A stretch of 40,215 bases of DNA from positions 116,122 through 156,336 of the forward strand of contig NZ_LMQH01000011.1 of NCBI RefSeq assembly GCF_001424105.1, given 5' to 3'. Both the position numbers and the translations under genes were made by a program. The stretch comes from Chryseobacterium sp. Leaf394. Lineage in GTDB: Bacteria; Bacteroidota; Bacteroidia; Flavobacteriales; Weeksellaceae. Positions 39,045 to 40,215 of this stretch are shown here, piece by piece (position 1 is the first letter of the stretch; each line of letters begins with the position of its first letter). Below the pieces are notes generated by a model that was not told the origin of the DNA, ran no database searches, and saw nothing but the letters and a program-made list of their open reading frames with translations.

Positions 39045-40215
39045 ATGGCAGACGAACAATATCTTACCGAAAAACACTACGTTGTCTGTGACAAAGGTAT
39101 GTCTCCTAAAAAGATGAAGGTCACAAGCCAGGATTTCGTTACGTTCAGTGGTGATAAAGCAGCCACAGAGTTGGATACCCTGAAAGGAAACAACTTTATC
39201 TGTCTTGGCAAAACAGCATTTATTGCAGGAGCAGTTGCGGGAATAGCGGTCGGAATCTGTGCAATGATTCCCGGTCCGGGATGGCTGGTTGCGGCAATTA
39301 TTGCAGCAGCTATCTTAGCAGCAGTTGCGATAGGAGCTCTGAAATGTAAAGCAGCAGCAGCCACAAGAGTTTGGACAGAAACAGCCAAGCAATTTTCAAT
39401 ACAGGATAAAAAAGCGCTGACATTATCGTCAATCATGATGTGCCCTGCAGAAGGAGGAATGATTACACCAAAAGAAACTGCATGGGAAGCTTGGGGAAGT
39501 GCTGCACTTACCAATCTTGGTCACGTAGCCAATTTCGCTTTCGGATTTCTTGCCGGTCGTGGAGCTGTAGGAATGGTGGGAGGTGCCGCTGGAGCCACCA
39601 CAGCAGCCGGAGTAACGGGAGCACGACAAACTGCTATGACTTTCGGGCGTGAATTTGGTAAACAGTTTGCCAATACGGCAAGAAAAGAATTAATTGAGCA
39701 GTTTACTTTTAAAGGTTTTAAAAATGCCTCACTCTTCTGTAAAACCATGCGTGGACTGGGAATTGGAGGAGCATACTATGAGCAGTACAACATTTGGAGC
39801 AGCGATAAAAGCGCCATTGAAAAATTACAGGAGAGTGGAGTAAGTCTTATATTAGGAATTTTTGCAGCAAAAGGTGCAACATTGGTATGCTTTCCTGCAG
39901 GAACAAAAGTTCATACCCAAAATGGATTAGCCAATATTGAAGATTTATATGAGGGAGATTTTGTACTTACCTATAATGAAGGAAATAAAAAGCAGGAATA
40001 CAAACCAATTTTAGTAAAACACGAAAGATTTACCAAACAAATGCTCTCTTTGGAGTTACCTACGGGAGAGTTTGTACGTGTCACTCCCGAGCACCGTTTC
40101 TTCTGCAATGATGAATGGATAGAAGCGGGAAACCTGAAAGCAGGAGATTTGCTACATTTAAAAGGTGGAGATTATACTACGATTATCAGCATAGAAACCT
40201 TGCCCCATTACGAAA
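39045..40215 (+). CDS. PAAR-like, transmembrane and Hint-domain polymorphic toxin (partial)
   Basis: An open frame from ATG 39045 that runs to the window end (390 codons), so the toxin domain is beyond it. Residues about 10-60 resemble half of a DUF4280-type PAAR-like fold (HYVVCDKGMSPKKMKVTSQ), interrupted by hydrophobic helices (AFIAGAVAGIAVGICAMIPG, WLVAAIIAAAILAAVAIGAL). LSSIMMCPAEGGMITPKE returns to the PAAR-like fold. A Gly/Ala-rich region follows. Residues about 286-390 are a pretoxin Hint domain with the nucleophile Cys in VCFPAGTKVHTQNG and the conserved His in VTPEHRFFC. Hint domains cleave off the C-terminal toxin. The transmembrane helices suggest the tip helps toxin cross a membrane. 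Its immunity gene would lie downstream. Confidence 0.85.
   Translation, partial: MADEQYLTEKHYVVCDKGMSPKKMKVTSQDFVTFSGDKAATELDTLKGNNFICLGKTAFIAGAVAGIAVGICAMIPGPGWLVAAIIAAAILAAVAIGALKCKAAAATRVWTETAKQFSIQDKKALTLSSIMMCPAEGGMITPKETAWEAWGSAALTNLGHVANFAFGFLAGRGAVGMVGGAAGATTAAGVTGARQTAMTFGREFGKQFANTARKELIEQFTFKGFKNASLFCKTMRGLGIGGAYYEQYNIWSSDKSAIEKLQESGVSLILGIFAAKGATLVCFPAGTKVHTQNGLANIEDLYEGDFVLTYNEGNKKQEYKPILVKHERFTKQMLSLELPTGEFVRVTPEHRFFCNDEWIEAGNLKAGDLLHLKGGDYTTIISIETLPHYE

Noticed and set aside
39077..39514. A minus-strand open frame of 145 codons with Ala/Ile-rich protein
   Set aside because: It is the complement of the Ala/Gly-rich coding region of the Hint toxin, whose plus-strand frame is open to the window end and contains PAAR-like and Hint motifs.

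Overview
The window looks like a chromosomal segment of a Bacteroidota bacterium, most likely a Chryseobacterium-type member of the Weeksellaceae/Flavobacteriales. The evidence is the AT-rich sequence, promoters of the Bacteroidota type (a -7 box TAnnTTTG, sometimes with TTTG about 19-21 bases upstream), an mpl gene of the recycling pathway, a tiny AURKAIP1/COX24-like basic protein, and type VI secretion genes of the Bacteroidota-specific subtype iii. This assignment is inference from gene content; no 16S rRNA or tRNA gene was seen.

Layout. Bases 1-424 hold the end of an unidentified gene and a frameshifted Imm22-type immunity gene. Bases 641-11818 are mostly housekeeping: a class III aminotransferase, a START-like protein, a degenerate class IV aminotransferase-like protein, an amidase, a YqgE-type protein, pdxH, an HU protein, panD with a flippase-like membrane protein, a nitronate monooxygenase, and a minus-strand operon (Nudix CoA pyrophosphatase, PlsC-like acyltransferase, lipoprotein, mpl).

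Bases 12049-17684 are a complete curli-type functional amyloid operon: a large curlin-repeat subunit, a small curlin-repeat protein, a CsgH-CsgE fusion, CsgF, a CsgG enlarged by a C-terminal beta-barrel, and a translationally coupled propeller lipoprotein. A strong hairpin separates the major subunit from the rest. A LuxR/NarL-type regulator without a phosphoacceptor Asp lies convergently downstream. Bases 18860-21859 carry an RNase E/G-family enzyme, the 29-residue basic protein (20636-20725), a second HU protein and a second LuxR-type regulator with Glu in place of the receiver Asp.

Bases 22042-40215 are a T6SSiii accessory/effector region. It holds two TssO-like membrane proteins, a PKD-domain membrane protein, a TssR-like lipoprotein with a vWA domain, and a PAAR-like DUF4280 spike tip. 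An 809-residue effector follows that combines peptidoglycan binding, an M15 peptidase and a GH108 muramidase. After it come lipoproteins that are good candidates for periplasmic immunity, with remnants of a second effector tail and a broken lipoprotein. The rest is a LysM protein, two near-identical Hcp (TssD) tube genes, VgrG (TssI), an unrecognised protein and a PAAR-like/transmembrane/Hint polymorphic toxin that runs off the window. The sheath, baseplate and ATPase genes (TssB/C/E/F/G/H/K/N) are not in this window.

Most notable: a 15-base operator-like element sits exactly 49 bp before the -7 box of both hcp genes; the dual-enzyme effector has a lipoprotein array behind it; the curli operon has a distinctive set of fusions; and both response-regulator-like proteins next to these loci are atypical. 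Gene identities rest on motif recognition by eye, with no database search.
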